Origin: UBA10205 sp964373815
Lineage (GTDB): Archaea; Iainarchaeota; Iainarchaeia; Iainarchaeales; Iainarchaeaceae
Direction: 5' to 3'
Length of the DNA: 31,635 nucleotides
NCBI GenBank assembly: GCA_964373815.1
Contig: CAYJWI010000014.1
Location: forward strand, 1-31,635
Within the stretch, counting starts at the first letter, position 1, and each line of letters opens with the position of its first letter. A model generated the notes under the pieces. The model did no database searches and was not told the DNA's origin. It saw only the letters and a list, made by a program, of their open reading frames with translations. Shown in pieces: positions 23,002 through 30,571 of this stretch. The position numbers and the translations under genes are program-made.

Positions 23002-24015
23002 TTACTCTTTTCGTCTCTTTCCGCGCGGCTTATTCTGAAAAACCTGGTCCTGCGTCCGCAATTCTCTCTCTAGGTTTGCCCTCTTCCAACGTTCCCCTAT
23101 TTCACCACCAAAAAACTTTTTTGCTGCCTTGTCCACTATACCCCTGACCCATGCCTTTGTATCCCTTATGCCTGGGGTAAATTCATTCATTATTCGCAAT
23201 GCCACATCCTGCCTTATATCTTGGGCAGCCTGTTCATTTCTAATTTTTTCATTGATTAGTGCCGTTATTCCGGGCAGCTCATTTTCTACAAATCTTGCAG
23301 CCTCCGTCTCGTGGGGGTTTTTTCCAGTGCGGAGGTTTTTCTTTTTGATTTTCCCCATTGTCGGATTTTTGAACTTTAGGCCTATTGAGCGCATTCCCAG
23401 CACTGCATGGTCATAAATTGCCCTCCTTGCTACAAGCATGACAAAGTGCTTCTCACTCATCAAATAAGGGCTGTAGCGTCGAAGGGCCATTTTGACAGCA
23501 GCATAAACCTTCCGGTGTATTTGTTCTTCTGCCGGTTTCCCCTTGAAGTCATCAAGCATTCCTTCAATTGCATCCCTGTTCTCTCCGATAATCCTTAGCT
23601 TTTCATGCTCGGGAATTTGCTTAACAGGCATTTCAAGGCTTTCAAATCTTATCCCTTTGGATCTCATGGCCCTTGTTGCCTCCTCTGTCCTGCACTTATA
23701 GAGCTGGCAAACATCTCTGACAAGATAGCCGCTGACTTTAAGCCGTTTCGTAATATCAAGTTCAGTCAACAGCGTATTTTCCAGGTCACTGACTATTTGC
23801 CTAATGGCAGGGTCATCAATTTGGGCGGCTTTTGGCACTTTTGTGTAGCGTGATAGCAAACCTATTCTAGTGAGCATATCTCTGGCTCTAATTAGTCTCG
23901 GATATGAAAACCCAAGCGCCTTTTTAGCATCGGAAATTGTGGCGCCCGGTTTGCTCTTGAAGAAACCTAGCACTACCTCCATTCTTTGTGCACCCCTTTG
24001 GGTTAATTTCCTCAT
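23002..24015 (-). CDS. HTH protein with sigma-70 region-2-like segments
   Basis: A 337-residue basic protein. The first 125 residues carry two winged-helix-like blocks (ISDAKKALGFSYPRLIRARD and ISDLE-to-SGYLVRDVCQLYK region). Residues about 240-302 resemble region 2 of bacterial extracytoplasmic-function sigma factors: ARFVENELPGITALINEKI, then AAQDIRQDVALRIMNEF, then DTKAWVRGIVDKAAKKFF, corresponding to the AEDLVQEVFLRL...F...WL..IARN pattern. Residues about 164-204 (VKMALRRYSPYLMSEKHF, VMLVARRAIYDHA) may be a second, divergent copy. No region 4 is obvious. GGTTATATAC (24052-24061, minus strand) is a TATA box for it, divergent from tyrS. Archaeal polymerases do not use sigma factors, so the role is open. 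I rate the similarity moderate. Confidence 0.6.
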   Translation of the reverse strand: MRKLTQRGAQRMEVVLGFFKSKPGATISDAKKALGFSYPRLIRARDMLTRIGLLSRYTKVPKAAQIDDPAIRQIVSDLENTLLTELDITKRLKVSGYLVRDVCQLYKCRTEEATRAMRSKGIRFESLEMPVKQIPEHEKLRIIGENRDAIEGMLDDFKGKPAEEQIHRKVYAAVKMALRRYSPYLMSEKHFVMLVARRAIYDHAVLGMRSIGLKFKNPTMGKIKKKNLRTGKNPHETEAARFVENELPGITALINEKIRNEQAAQDIRQDVALRIMNEFTPGIRDTKAWVRGIVDKAAKKFFGGEIGERWKRANLERELRTQDQVFQNKPRGKRRKE

Positions 24016-24051
24016 AAAAACCAGTTTTCAGATAATATTGATTTTCCAAGT

Positions 24052-24112
24052 TGTATATAACCCCTTGGCTGGCGCCGGGGTTTTAAACCCCTTTTCACAA
24101 TAATTTAAAAGG
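24052..24112. promoter_or_regulatory. Divergent promoter between sigma-like gene and tyrS, with palindrome
   Basis: GTATATAACC (24052-24061) is the minus-strand TATA box. On the plus strand TTTTAAA (24081-24087) sits inside a perfect inverted repeat GGGGTTT-T-AAACCCC (24077-24091), and AATTTAAAAGG follows at about 24102-24112. AACCCC at 24059-24064 can pair alternatively with GGGGTT at 24077-24082. The palindrome centred on the TATA element is operator-like. Confidence 0.55.
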
Positions 24113-24117
24113 TTTTT

Positions 24118-25182
24118 ATGGACTTGGATTCAAGGCTCTCGCTCATCCGCGAGGTAGGCGAGGAAATCATTGCAGAAGACGGCCTCCGGGCGCTGCTCTC
24201 CGCGAAGAAAAACCCGATTGCTTACGACGGCTTCGAGCCATCGGGAAAAATCCACATAGCGCAGGGGATTTTGCGCGCGATAAACGTCAACAAAATGACT
24301 AAAGCCGGGTGCAAATTCAAGCTCTTGGTGGCTGACTGGCACGCGTGGGCGAACAGCAAGCTCGGCGGCGACATGGAAAAAATCCAGAAAGCTGGGGAGT
24401 ACATGATTGAAGTATGGAAAGCCACTGGAATGGATCTTGACAAGGTTGAATTCGTCTGGGCTTCGGATTTGGTCGTGGAGAAGGATTACTGGCCTAAAGT
24501 AATGAAGATTGCTCTGAACACCACGCTCAACCGCGCGATAAGGTGCTCGCAGATAATGGGGCGCAGGGAAACCGATACGCTGCAGAGCTCGCAGATTTTC
24601 TACCCGTGCATGCAGGCAGCTGACATTTTCCAGCTGGACGCTGACATAGCCCAGCTCGGCATGGACCAGCGCAAGGTGAACATGCTCGCCCGCGAAATCG
24701 CGGAGAAGCTCGGCTACAAGAAGCCCGTTGCCGTGCACCACCACATGCTCCTAGGCCTCTCACCAATTGAAACCTCGGCAGAAGGGATTGACCGCAAGAT
24801 AGAGCTTAAAATGTCAAAATCAAGGCCGGATTCCGCCATTTTCATGACTGATTCGCAAGAAGAGGTTGGCCGCAAAATCAACAAGGCATTCTGCCCTGAA
24901 AAGCAGGCCGAGGGCAATCCGGTGCTCGAGTACTGCAGGCACATTGTTTTCGAAAAAACAAAGTCGCTCGATATTGAAAGGCCGGAGAAGTTCGGCGGGG
25001 ACGTTTCGTTCGCATCCTATGCAGAACTCGAGTCCGCTTACTGCGCGGGAAAGCTCCACCCGATGGACTTGAAGGACGCCGCGGCGAAGCAGATCAACCT
25101 TCTCCTTGAACCTGTGAGAAAGCACTTCGAAAAGAACGCGAAGGCGAAGAAGCTGCTCGCGGAAATAAATTCTTTTTCGTAG
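24118..25182 (+). CDS. tyrS: Tyrosyl-tRNA synthetase, archaeal type
   Basis: Charges tRNA-Tyr with tyrosine. The 354-residue class I synthetase has the archaeal/eukaryotic arrangement, without the bacterial S4 tail. The HIGH-equivalent is HIAQG in YDGFEPSGKIHIAQGIL, and KMSKS is exact (ELKMSKSRPDSAIFMTD). Tyrosine-pocket segments WHAWANSKLGGDM and YPCMQAADIFQLDADIAQLGMDQRKV are intact. The ATG follows AAAAGG closely. The transglutaminase-like gene downstream starts 15 bases after its stop, suggesting an operon. Identity very secure. Confidence 0.97.
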   Translation: MDLDSRLSLIREVGEEIIAEDGLRALLSAKKNPIAYDGFEPSGKIHIAQGILRAINVNKMTKAGCKFKLLVADWHAWANSKLGGDMEKIQKAGEYMIEVWKATGMDLDKVEFVWASDLVVEKDYWPKVMKIALNTTLNRAIRCSQIMGRRETDTLQSSQIFYPCMQAADIFQLDADIAQLGMDQRKVNMLAREIAEKLGYKKPVAVHHHMLLGLSPIETSAEGIDRKIELKMSKSRPDSAIFMTDSQEEVGRKINKAFCPEKQAEGNPVLEYCRHIVFEKTKSLDIERPEKFGGDVSFASYAELESAYCAGKLHPMDLKDAAAKQINLLLEPVRKHFEKNAKAKKLLAEINSFS

Positions 25183-25197
25183 CATGGGGTTGTGTGG

Positions 25198-25890
25198 ATG
25201 CGCGAACCGAGGCAGAGGCCGCCTGGGTTATTGGGCAGGTTTTTAAGCCGGATGCAGAAGGCGCGCAAAATCCCCACTGAAGCGGAATTTCTCGAAAGCG
25301 ACGCCCACCGGCTTTTTTCCGAGGGGTTCAGGGCGCTTGAATCAAAACAATATGGCCGTCTCGTGAGCCCGCAAGGGGAGCATGTAAAGGGTTTTGTTGA
25401 CAGGATTCATGCAGACAATGAGTGGGCAAGGCTAATTGCCATCAGTGAGGGGATTGCAAGGCTTCCGCGCAAAAGGGTCACACCAAGCGAGCTGAGGAAC
25501 ACCTATGCAAGGAGAACAGCAGAGCAAATATTTTCAGAAAACTCTGTCCATGTCATGGGTTTTGATGAAGGCAGCAGAATCCCAGAGCCCCTGCCCAAAA
25601 AACCTCCGCTGGTAGACGGCTGTGTTGACCATGCGCATGCCGCGATAGCAGCCCTCGGAAGGCTCAACAGGAGGGCGATGTTTTTCAGGAAGCCCTCGCA
25701 TTCCTTCGCGATTTTCCAGGCTGGGGGGAAATTTTTTGCAGTAGACCCGCACCGGCACTGGCAATATGGTTTCACGGGCAATGTAGTGAGGCCGCTTGAT
25801 AGGCAGGAGTTCAACTTCATCATGAAAGGCAATTTCAAGCTCGGCCTTGATGCCGAAGACATTGGGCTCTCATACGACAATTTCTTTTGA
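25198..25890 (+). CDS. Transglutaminase-like (papain-fold) protein, putative Cys-His-Asp triad
   Basis: About 230 residues. The N-terminal 100 residues are basic and helical. The C-terminal part shows, in order, VDGCVDHAHAAIAALGRLN (C142), KPSHSFAIFQAGGKFFAVDP (H168, D183) and RHWQYG. The order Cys on a helix, then His and Asp on adjacent strands with HSFAIF and FAVDP, is that of transglutaminase-like cysteine proteases and transferases. No signal peptide is seen, so it is cytoplasmic. The ATG at 25198 has GGGG 8 bases upstream; a GTG at 25192 is possible. It follows tyrS by 15 bases. Family call is from the triad pattern; substrate unknown, possibly deamidation, crosslinking or peptide cleavage. 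Confidence 0.62.
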   Translation: MREPRQRPPGLLGRFLSRMQKARKIPTEAEFLESDAHRLFSEGFRALESKQYGRLVSPQGEHVKGFVDRIHADNEWARLIAISEGIARLPRKRVTPSELRNTYARRTAEQIFSENSVHVMGFDEGSRIPEPLPKKPPLVDGCVDHAHAAIAALGRLNRRAMFFRKPSHSFAIFQAGGKFFAVDPHRHWQYGFTGNVVRPLDRQEFNFIMKGNFKLGLDAEDIGLSYDNFF

Positions 25891-25971
25891 ACCCCGGATT
25901 CAAAATTTCCCAGGCAACCACAGACCGCCGAGTATATTAAGGACTTCAACTTTAGTTCGTTAAGTGATGCT

Positions 25972-26361
25972 ATGCCTTACAGGCCTTTTCCGCATGTTCA
26001 AAATAGCAAGGCTTACCGCTCGCCGCTTGCTTATATAAGCAGTTTTGCTAGATTTGCCGCCAGAATGCGCAAAGCTGACCGTGCATTAACCGATTCCCAG
26101 CTCAACCGGCTCTGGCTTGAAAAAGAAGCGCACCTCGGGCTTGAAGGGGCGAAAAAGCATTTCAGGCAACTTTCCAGAAGGAATGCAAGGGCGCACGAGT
26201 TCAGGCTTCACATAAAAAAGTCAAAGAAAAAGCCGAGGCCGGCAAGGGCTCTCCAGGAACCTGTAGGAAAAAGGGCTCCTTTCCATAGTTCCATGCAGCC
26301 CAATTGGGTAGCCTCACGCTGGTCTTCAATGCGCGGGTCGGGGAAAAGAGACTCACTCTAA
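25972..26361 (+). CDS. Basic protein of unknown function
   Basis: A 129-residue strongly basic protein. The ATG has GTGAT five bases ahead, and GAGTATATTAAGG at about 25930-25942 is a TATA element. Residues about 25-75 form a helical region (ARFAARMRKADRALTDSQ, HLGLEGAKKHFRQLSRR). The rest is Lys/Arg/Pro-rich (KKSKKKPRPARALQEP) and likely disordered. No domain recognised. The start MPY and overall composition recall the small basic protein at 18952-19143 and the HTH protein at 4166-4774. RNA or DNA binding is a guess from charge. Confidence 0.6.
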   Translation: MPYRPFPHVQNSKAYRSPLAYISSFARFAARMRKADRALTDSQLNRLWLEKEAHLGLEGAKKHFRQLSRRNARAHEFRLHIKKSKKKPRPARALQEPVGKRAPFHSSMQPNWVASRWSSMRGSGKRDSL

Positions 26362-26415
26362 TGCGCGCCTTCCAAATCTTTAAATACCCCTTTCCCCTAT
26401 GTATAAGCGGTTTCC

Positions 26416-27048
26416 ATGACGCTCTCAATCCTTCGAAACATTGTCGAAGCACAGTACAACAGGCCAAACCTTTTGCTCGCGCTCCTTTTCACGGCCCTGC
26501 CATCGATTCTTCTTTTGGCGGCCCAAACACTCTTCGGCTTCAATGCGGACATTGCCCAAACCGCGCTCGCTTTCGGAAAGGAAATAATCTACATAGCCCT
26601 CGCAGCGCTTTTGATGTATGTGCTCCTGATGGCTTTCAAGGGAAGCGCAGTGAAGGGGAAGTACCAATCCATCCTCTCCGCGCTTTCGGTGAATTACCTC
26701 GTGCTCTGTGTTTTTTCAATACTAATGATAATATTGGTGCTCATTGCAATACCCTCTTTTTTCAGCGCCCTCGCATCTTTCAAGGGCGCGAATTTGAACT
26801 TCAATGAAGTGTATGCCATTGTCTCGGTCCTCGACAAGCCGGCGGGCCAGGTGCTCTGGGTTGTGACGGCAATAATGGGCTTGCTTGGCCTTGCAGCTGT
26901 TTTTTGCGGGCTCTATGTAGTCTTCAAGATTGGCACCCTTACAAAAGAGACAACTGGCTTCTCTAACAGCGTTTTCACGGTAGTGTTCATAGTGCTCTCA
27001 TTCCTGCTGAATGCCGCCATTTCTGGCGCGCTTGGCCTCTTCATTTAA
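26416..27048 (+). CDS. Multi-helix membrane protein (Yip1-like)
   Basis: A 210-residue integral membrane protein with about five hydrophobic helices (approx. residues 20-42, 52-73, 92-118, 140-170 and 186-210). It has a short amphipathic N-terminus (MTLSILRNIVEAQYNRPN), an arrangement found in Yip1-domain and similar archaeal membrane proteins. CTTTAAATACC at about 26379-26389, roughly 30 bases ahead of the ATG, is a clear TATA box and implies a very short leader. No catalytic motif is visible. Function unknown. Confidence 0.75.
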   Translation: MTLSILRNIVEAQYNRPNLLLALLFTALPSILLLAAQTLFGFNADIAQTALAFGKEIIYIALAALLMYVLLMAFKGSAVKGKYQSILSALSVNYLVLCVFSILMIILVLIAIPSFFSALASFKGANLNFNEVYAIVSVLDKPAGQVLWVVTAIMGLLGLAAVFCGLYVVFKIGTLTKETTGFSNSVFTVVFIVLSFLLNAAISGALGLFI

Positions 27049-27170
27049 GCCTGAATAACGCCGTTTTTAGCCGTTTTGGCCTTTTTCAGCAGGCCTTATT
27101 TCCCCCCAACCCAAGCTTTAAAAATCGTTTCGTAAAGGGCTAATATTAGGTTTTTTTGGGGGTTTTGAGG

Positions 27171-27377
27171 TTGAAATGCGCATGCCCTATGTGCAAGGAA
27201 GAAATCAAGGTCAGCAATGACAGTGATGAGGGCGATTTCGTGCGCTGCGAGGAGTGCAGGGAACTCCTGACACTTGAGGTAAAGAAGGGCAAGTTCAAGC
27301 TCGTAACCGACCAGGAAAAGAAGTACGAGGAAATGAAGGAGCTCGATGAGGAGTTCGACTCGGAAGACGAGGAATAG
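27171..27377 (+). CDS. Small zinc-ribbon protein with acidic tail (LysW-like)
   Basis: A 68-residue protein with two Cys pairs, CPMC near the N-terminus and CEEC about 20 residues later, forming a zinc ribbon. Between them EGDFVRCEEC resembles the ribbon of LysW-type carrier proteins. The tail is very acidic (ELDEEFDSEDEE), but does not end in the EDWGE motif of LysW, so a carrier role is not supported. I chose TTG at 27171 because GGGGG lies 8 bases upstream and a TATA box (TTTAAAAA, 27117-27124) fits a start near 27147; a TTG at 27156 is the alternative. Its role may be in protein-protein or nucleic-acid contacts. Confidence 0.75.
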   Translation: MKCACPMCKEEIKVSNDSDEGDFVRCEECRELLTLEVKKGKFKLVTDQEKKYEEMKELDEEFDSEDEE

Positions 27378-27405
27378 GGCAGCAGCTAGAGCTGCCTCGC
27401 TTTTC
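27378..27405 (+). terminator. Stem-loop with T-run after the zinc-ribbon gene
   Basis: GGCAGC (27378-27383) pairs with GCTGCC (27391-27396) around AGCTAGA, immediately after the TAG stop, followed by TCGCTTTTCC. It looks like a terminator, and separates this gene from the opposing 58-codon gene. Confidence 0.5.
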
Positions 27406-27434
27406 CTTCGAAAATAATAATTCCTTTCAATTGC

Positions 27435-27611
27435 CTATTTTCCCATACGGGCTGGCGGTTTCCTTCCTTGGTATCTATCTTCATCCTTTTTTGCGGGTAT
27501 AGGGAAATTTGCCCCATCCTTTACCCCAAATCTTTTCCTCTCAAGGAAAGGCTTCTCTGATGGGCCTGTAGGTTTTTCCAGTTTAGGACGCATGCTTTTT
27601 GGCCACGGCAT
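27435..27611 (-). CDS. Small basic 58-residue protein, divergent from cysS
   Basis: ATG at 27611, TAG at 27437-27435, 58 residues. It begins MPWPKSMRPKLEKPTGP and ends GRKPPARMGK, with many Lys, Arg and Pro and no hydrophobic core, so it is probably disordered alone. A TATA box on the minus strand (TTAATATATTCC, about 27641-27652) lies about 34 bases ahead. With a palindrome between TATA and ATG, this supports a real transcript. No family recognised; composition resembles the proteins at 18952-19143 and 25972-26361. Confidence 0.55.
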   Translation of the reverse strand: MPWPKSMRPKLEKPTGPSEKPFLERKRFGVKDGANFPIPAKKDEDRYQGRKPPARMGK

Positions 27612-27615
27612 TTAC

Positions 27616-27653
27616 AACACTAAATAGTGTTAACATTAACGGAATATATTAAT
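27616..27653. promoter_or_regulatory. Shared divergent promoter and operator-like palindrome, 58-residue gene / cysS
   Basis: AACACTA-AA-TAGTGTT (27616-27631) is a perfect 7-bp inverted repeat, followed by GTTAACATTAAC, and GGAATATATTAATT (27641-27654), a near-symmetric TATA box usable in both directions. The palindrome covers the probable start site of the 58-residue gene. Confidence 0.55.
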
Positions 27654-27680
27654 TTGCCTGCTTAGTTTCTAAGTGATTTT

Positions 27681-29081
27681 TTGATAAAAGTCTACAACAC
27701 ACTTTCAAGAAAGCTTGAACCCCTCAAGCCCATAAAGATAGGCGAAGTTGGCATGTACGTCTGCGGCCCGACGGTCTACGGCCCCGGGCACATAGGCCAT
27801 GCGCGCACTTACACCGCCTTTGACCTCATAAGGCGCTATCTCGAGCACAAGGGCCTGCGGGTCACTTATGCCGTGAACATCACCGACGTGCACGATGACA
27901 TGATAAAGCAGGCCCAAAAGGAAGGCATCACGATTTTCCAGCTAGCGGACAAAAACATCCCCCTTTTCATGAAGGACTGGGACGAACTGGGCCTCAAGAG
28001 GCCTGACAGGATGCCGCGCGTCACAGAGCACATAAATGAAATAATAAACATGGTGAAGGCGCTGCAGGCTAAGGGCATTGCGTACGAGACCGGGGACGGG
28101 ATTTACTTCGCGATTTCAAAGTTCAAGGGCTACGGAAAGCTAGGTAAAGTAAAGGTGAAAAAAAGCGTCACCGGCACGCGCGTGCAAACTGATAAGTATG
28201 AAAAGGACAACCCTATGGACTTCGCGCTCTGGAAAGCGGCAAAAGAGGGCGAGCCTTCGTGGGAGAGCCCATGGGGAAAGGGAAGGCCGGGCTGGCATAT
28301 AGAGTGCAGCGCGATGAGCACGAAGTACTTCGGCCCGCAACTCGACATCCACGGCGGCGCCGCAGATTTGGTTTTCCCGCACCACGAAAACGAGATAGCC
28401 CAGAGCGAGGCTTGCACCGGCAAAAAGCCTTTCGTGAAATACTGGCTGCACGCGGGCTTTCTGAATGTCCGCGGGGAGAAGATGTCAAAGAGCCTCGGAA
28501 ACTTCATCACAATACCGCAGCTGCTCGAAAAATTCGACCCGAAGGCGTTCCGCTATTTCATAGCGGGGCTGCATTACCGCTCGCGCATTGATTTCAACGA
28601 CGAGGCAATCTGGCGCGCCGGGAAGAGCCTCGAAAAGTGGAACAATACGATACAGGAACTCCTATCAGTGCAGGGCTCGGAGGATAACAAGGAAATTGTA
28701 AAAATCATTGAAAAAGCCGCCAAGGGCTTTGAGGATTCGATGGATGATGACTTCAACCTCCCGAACGCATGGGCTTGCCTTTACGAGTTCCAGTCAAAAA
28801 TGAATTCGCTCCTCTCTTCAAAAAATATTTCAAAAGCCGATGCGCAAAAGGCCCTCGATTTCCTCAAGGGGCTCAACGGGATTTTCGGATTTTTCGAATT
28901 CGAGAAAAAGCAGGCGGAAGAGCTCCCAAAAGAGCTGCTTGCGCTGATAGAGAAAAGGGAAGTTGCTAGAAAATCAAAGAATTTCACAGAAGCGGACAGG
29001 ATAAGGCAGGAGATTCGGGCAAAAGGCCTCGAACTGCTCGACACCCCGGAAGGCGTCAAGTGGAAGAAAATTGAAGGCTGA
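27681..29081 (+). CDS. cysS: Cysteinyl-tRNA synthetase
   Basis: Charges tRNA-Cys. A class I synthetase of 466 residues, the standard length. The zinc cysteine and start of the fold are YVCGPTVYGPGHIGHARTY, which includes HIGH (HIGHA). Further zinc ligands are in GWHIECSAMS and VFPHHENEIAQSEA. KMSKS is exact (RGEKMSKSLGNFITI). The anticodon-binding domain and C-terminal segment (LIEKREVARKSKNFTEADRI) are complete. The start is TTG at 27681 with AGTGAT about 5 bases ahead; the TATA box is at 27641-27654. The presence of CysRS means Sep-tRNA conversion is not required here. Followed by a Na+/Ca2+ exchanger. Confidence 0.97.
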   Translation: MIKVYNTLSRKLEPLKPIKIGEVGMYVCGPTVYGPGHIGHARTYTAFDLIRRYLEHKGLRVTYAVNITDVHDDMIKQAQKEGITIFQLADKNIPLFMKDWDELGLKRPDRMPRVTEHINEIINMVKALQAKGIAYETGDGIYFAISKFKGYGKLGKVKVKKSVTGTRVQTDKYEKDNPMDFALWKAAKEGEPSWESPWGKGRPGWHIECSAMSTKYFGPQLDIHGGAADLVFPHHENEIAQSEACTGKKPFVKYWLHAGFLNVRGEKMSKSLGNFITIPQLLEKFDPKAFRYFIAGLHYRSRIDFNDEAIWRAGKSLEKWNNTIQELLSVQGSEDNKEIVKIIEKAAKGFEDSMDDDFNLPNAWACLYEFQSKMNSLLSSKNISKADAQKALDFLKGLNGIFGFFEFEKKQAEELPKELLALIEKREVARKSKNFTEADRIRQEIRAKGLELLDTPEGVKWKKIEG

Positions 29082-29137
29082 ACGAATTTCGGCTTCCTGC
29101 CGCTGCGCGAAGAAAAAACTGGAGAGGATGGAAACCG

Positions 29138-30097
29138 ATGCTTGCAAACATTGCCCTCATCGCACTCGGCTTCATTTTGCTTTCAGTGAGCGCAAGGCTC
29201 GCCGTAAAAAAACTCATAAGGGTTTCGAGGCATTTCGCTGTCCCGGAATTTCTCACAAGTTTCCTTCTCGTCGGCACGCTTTCCATTTTTCCCGAGCTCT
29301 CAATCGCAATAAATTCCGCAATCCAGGGCTCTTCGAACTTCGGGCTCGGCATACTTTTCGGCTCGAACATCGCAGACCTCACGCTGGTAATAGGGCTTGT
29401 GGCAATAGTTTCCGGCGGAATGAAGCTCGATGATTACGCGATAAAAAAGGCGGGCCTTTTCATAGGCGCGGTCCTGCTCCCCGTGCTCCTTGTCCTCGAC
29501 GGCTCGCTTTCAAGGTTTGACGGCGCAATACTGCTCGGTGCATTCCTGCTCTATGTTTTCAACATGGTCCTTGACAGGAAGGGCTGGCCGCACACCCATG
29601 CCATAAAGCAGCAGACCAATGTTCCTGTTGACCTGCTCGTGCTCGCATTATCGGTTTTCGTCCTCTTCTTTTCAGGGAGCATCGTCACGGATTCCGCGCT
29701 TGCGATAAGCAGCAGCCTCGCTGTCCCGGTTTTTTTCATCGGGACAATAATCGCCGTGGGCACCTGCCTGCCGGAGTTCACATTCGCGCTCAACGCCTCC
29801 AAATCAAGGCATTATGGGATTGGGTTCGGGGACATACTCGGCAATGTTTTCGCGGACTCGCTCGGAAGCATAGGGCTTATCGCTCTTGTAAACCCCGTTG
29901 TGCCGGAGTTCCCCTCTCTTGTGGCCTTTAGCGGGTTGCTGATGGTGCTTGCCATGCTTTCGGTGCTCTTCATAATCTCGAGGCACAAAAAGATTTCGAG
30001 GGAGCACGGTTTTGTGCTCGCATTGCTCTTCGCATTCTTCATCGCGGTGCAGGTTCTCGCGGAAATGGCGGTTAAGGGCGGCTGGAAGTTTTTTTAG
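29138..30097 (+). CDS. Na+/Ca2+ exchanger family antiporter (CaCA, YrbG-like)
   Basis: A 319-residue membrane protein with about ten helices in two inverted halves. Each half carries an alpha repeat: GTLSIFPELSIAINSAIQ with GILFGSNIADLTLVIG, and GTIIAVGTCLPEFTFALNA with GDILGNVFADSLGSIG. The PE residues of both repeats and the GSN of the first are ion-site positions in the family; the second repeat has GN where many have GSN. It exchanges cations such as Ca2+ for Na+ or H+. GGAGAGGATGG precedes the ATG, and cysS ends 56 bases upstream. Together with the Ca2+-ATPase it suggests active Ca2+ control. Confidence 0.92.
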   Translation: MLANIALIALGFILLSVSARLAVKKLIRVSRHFAVPEFLTSFLLVGTLSIFPELSIAINSAIQGSSNFGLGILFGSNIADLTLVIGLVAIVSGGMKLDDYAIKKAGLFIGAVLLPVLLVLDGSLSRFDGAILLGAFLLYVFNMVLDRKGWPHTHAIKQQTNVPVDLLVLALSVFVLFFSGSIVTDSALAISSSLAVPVFFIGTIIAVGTCLPEFTFALNASKSRHYGIGFGDILGNVFADSLGSIGLIALVNPVVPEFPSLVAFSGLLMVLAMLSVLFIISRHKKISREHGFVLALLFAFFIAVQVLAEMAVKGGWKFF

Positions 30098-30145
30098 CAA
30101 AACAATAAATACTGCGAAGCCCAATTGTTTGCTGGTGCATAATGG

Positions 30146-30571
30146 ATGCTTGAAGGCGCGGTGCTCATTTTCCATTTGGGGATTATCCTCATCGCAGCCA
30201 CCTTGCTAAATTTCATCGCAAAGCTCCTAAACCAGCCGCCCCTGCTCGCATACATTGCAGCAGGCATACTGATAGGGCCTCTTGGCTTGGGCTCTTATGG
30301 CCTGAGCCTTGCCGGAATCCCCCTCGGCGTAACCACCACCGAGGAGATTACCCTGCTCTCGGAGCTCGGGGTCGCGTTCCTTCTCTTCTCTGTCGGAATT
30401 GAATCCGATATCAGAAAGCTGCTCGAGTTCGGCAAGGTCGCAGTGATCGGCTCTGTGATGCAGGTCGGCCTCACAATACTTCTGGTGCTGCTCCGCAATT
30501 TCCCTGATTGTCTTCGCTCGCCTGTAAACCTGCTTGGCAATATTGAACGAAAGCTCTATGCCATAATCTGA
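30146..30571 (+). pseudogene. Truncated CPA2 (KefB-type) Na+/H+ antiporter, N-terminal 116 residues
   Basis: The first about 116 residues are a good N-terminus of a monovalent cation:proton antiporter-2: LIFHLGIILIAATLLNFIAK, PPLLAYIAAGILIGPLGLG, LLSELGVAFLLFSVGIE and VAVIGSVMQVGLTILLVLL. The family needs about 380 residues for its transport core. After about 30491 the frame continues with 25 unrelated residues (RNFPDCLRSPVNLLG...) that are antisense to a HEPN gene, then stops at 30571. So the gene is cut by a junction with the HEPN/MNT region, and the rest of the antiporter is not found in the window. GGTG lies 8 bases ahead of the ATG, and an AATAAATA element at about 30103-30110 may be its promoter. 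A rearrangement or an assembly chimera are both possible. Confidence 0.82.

Noticed and set aside
27171..27377. Zinc-ribbon protein as a true LysW amino-group carrier
   Set aside because: The C-terminal EDWGE motif is absent, and no lysine or arginine biosynthesis genes are nearby.
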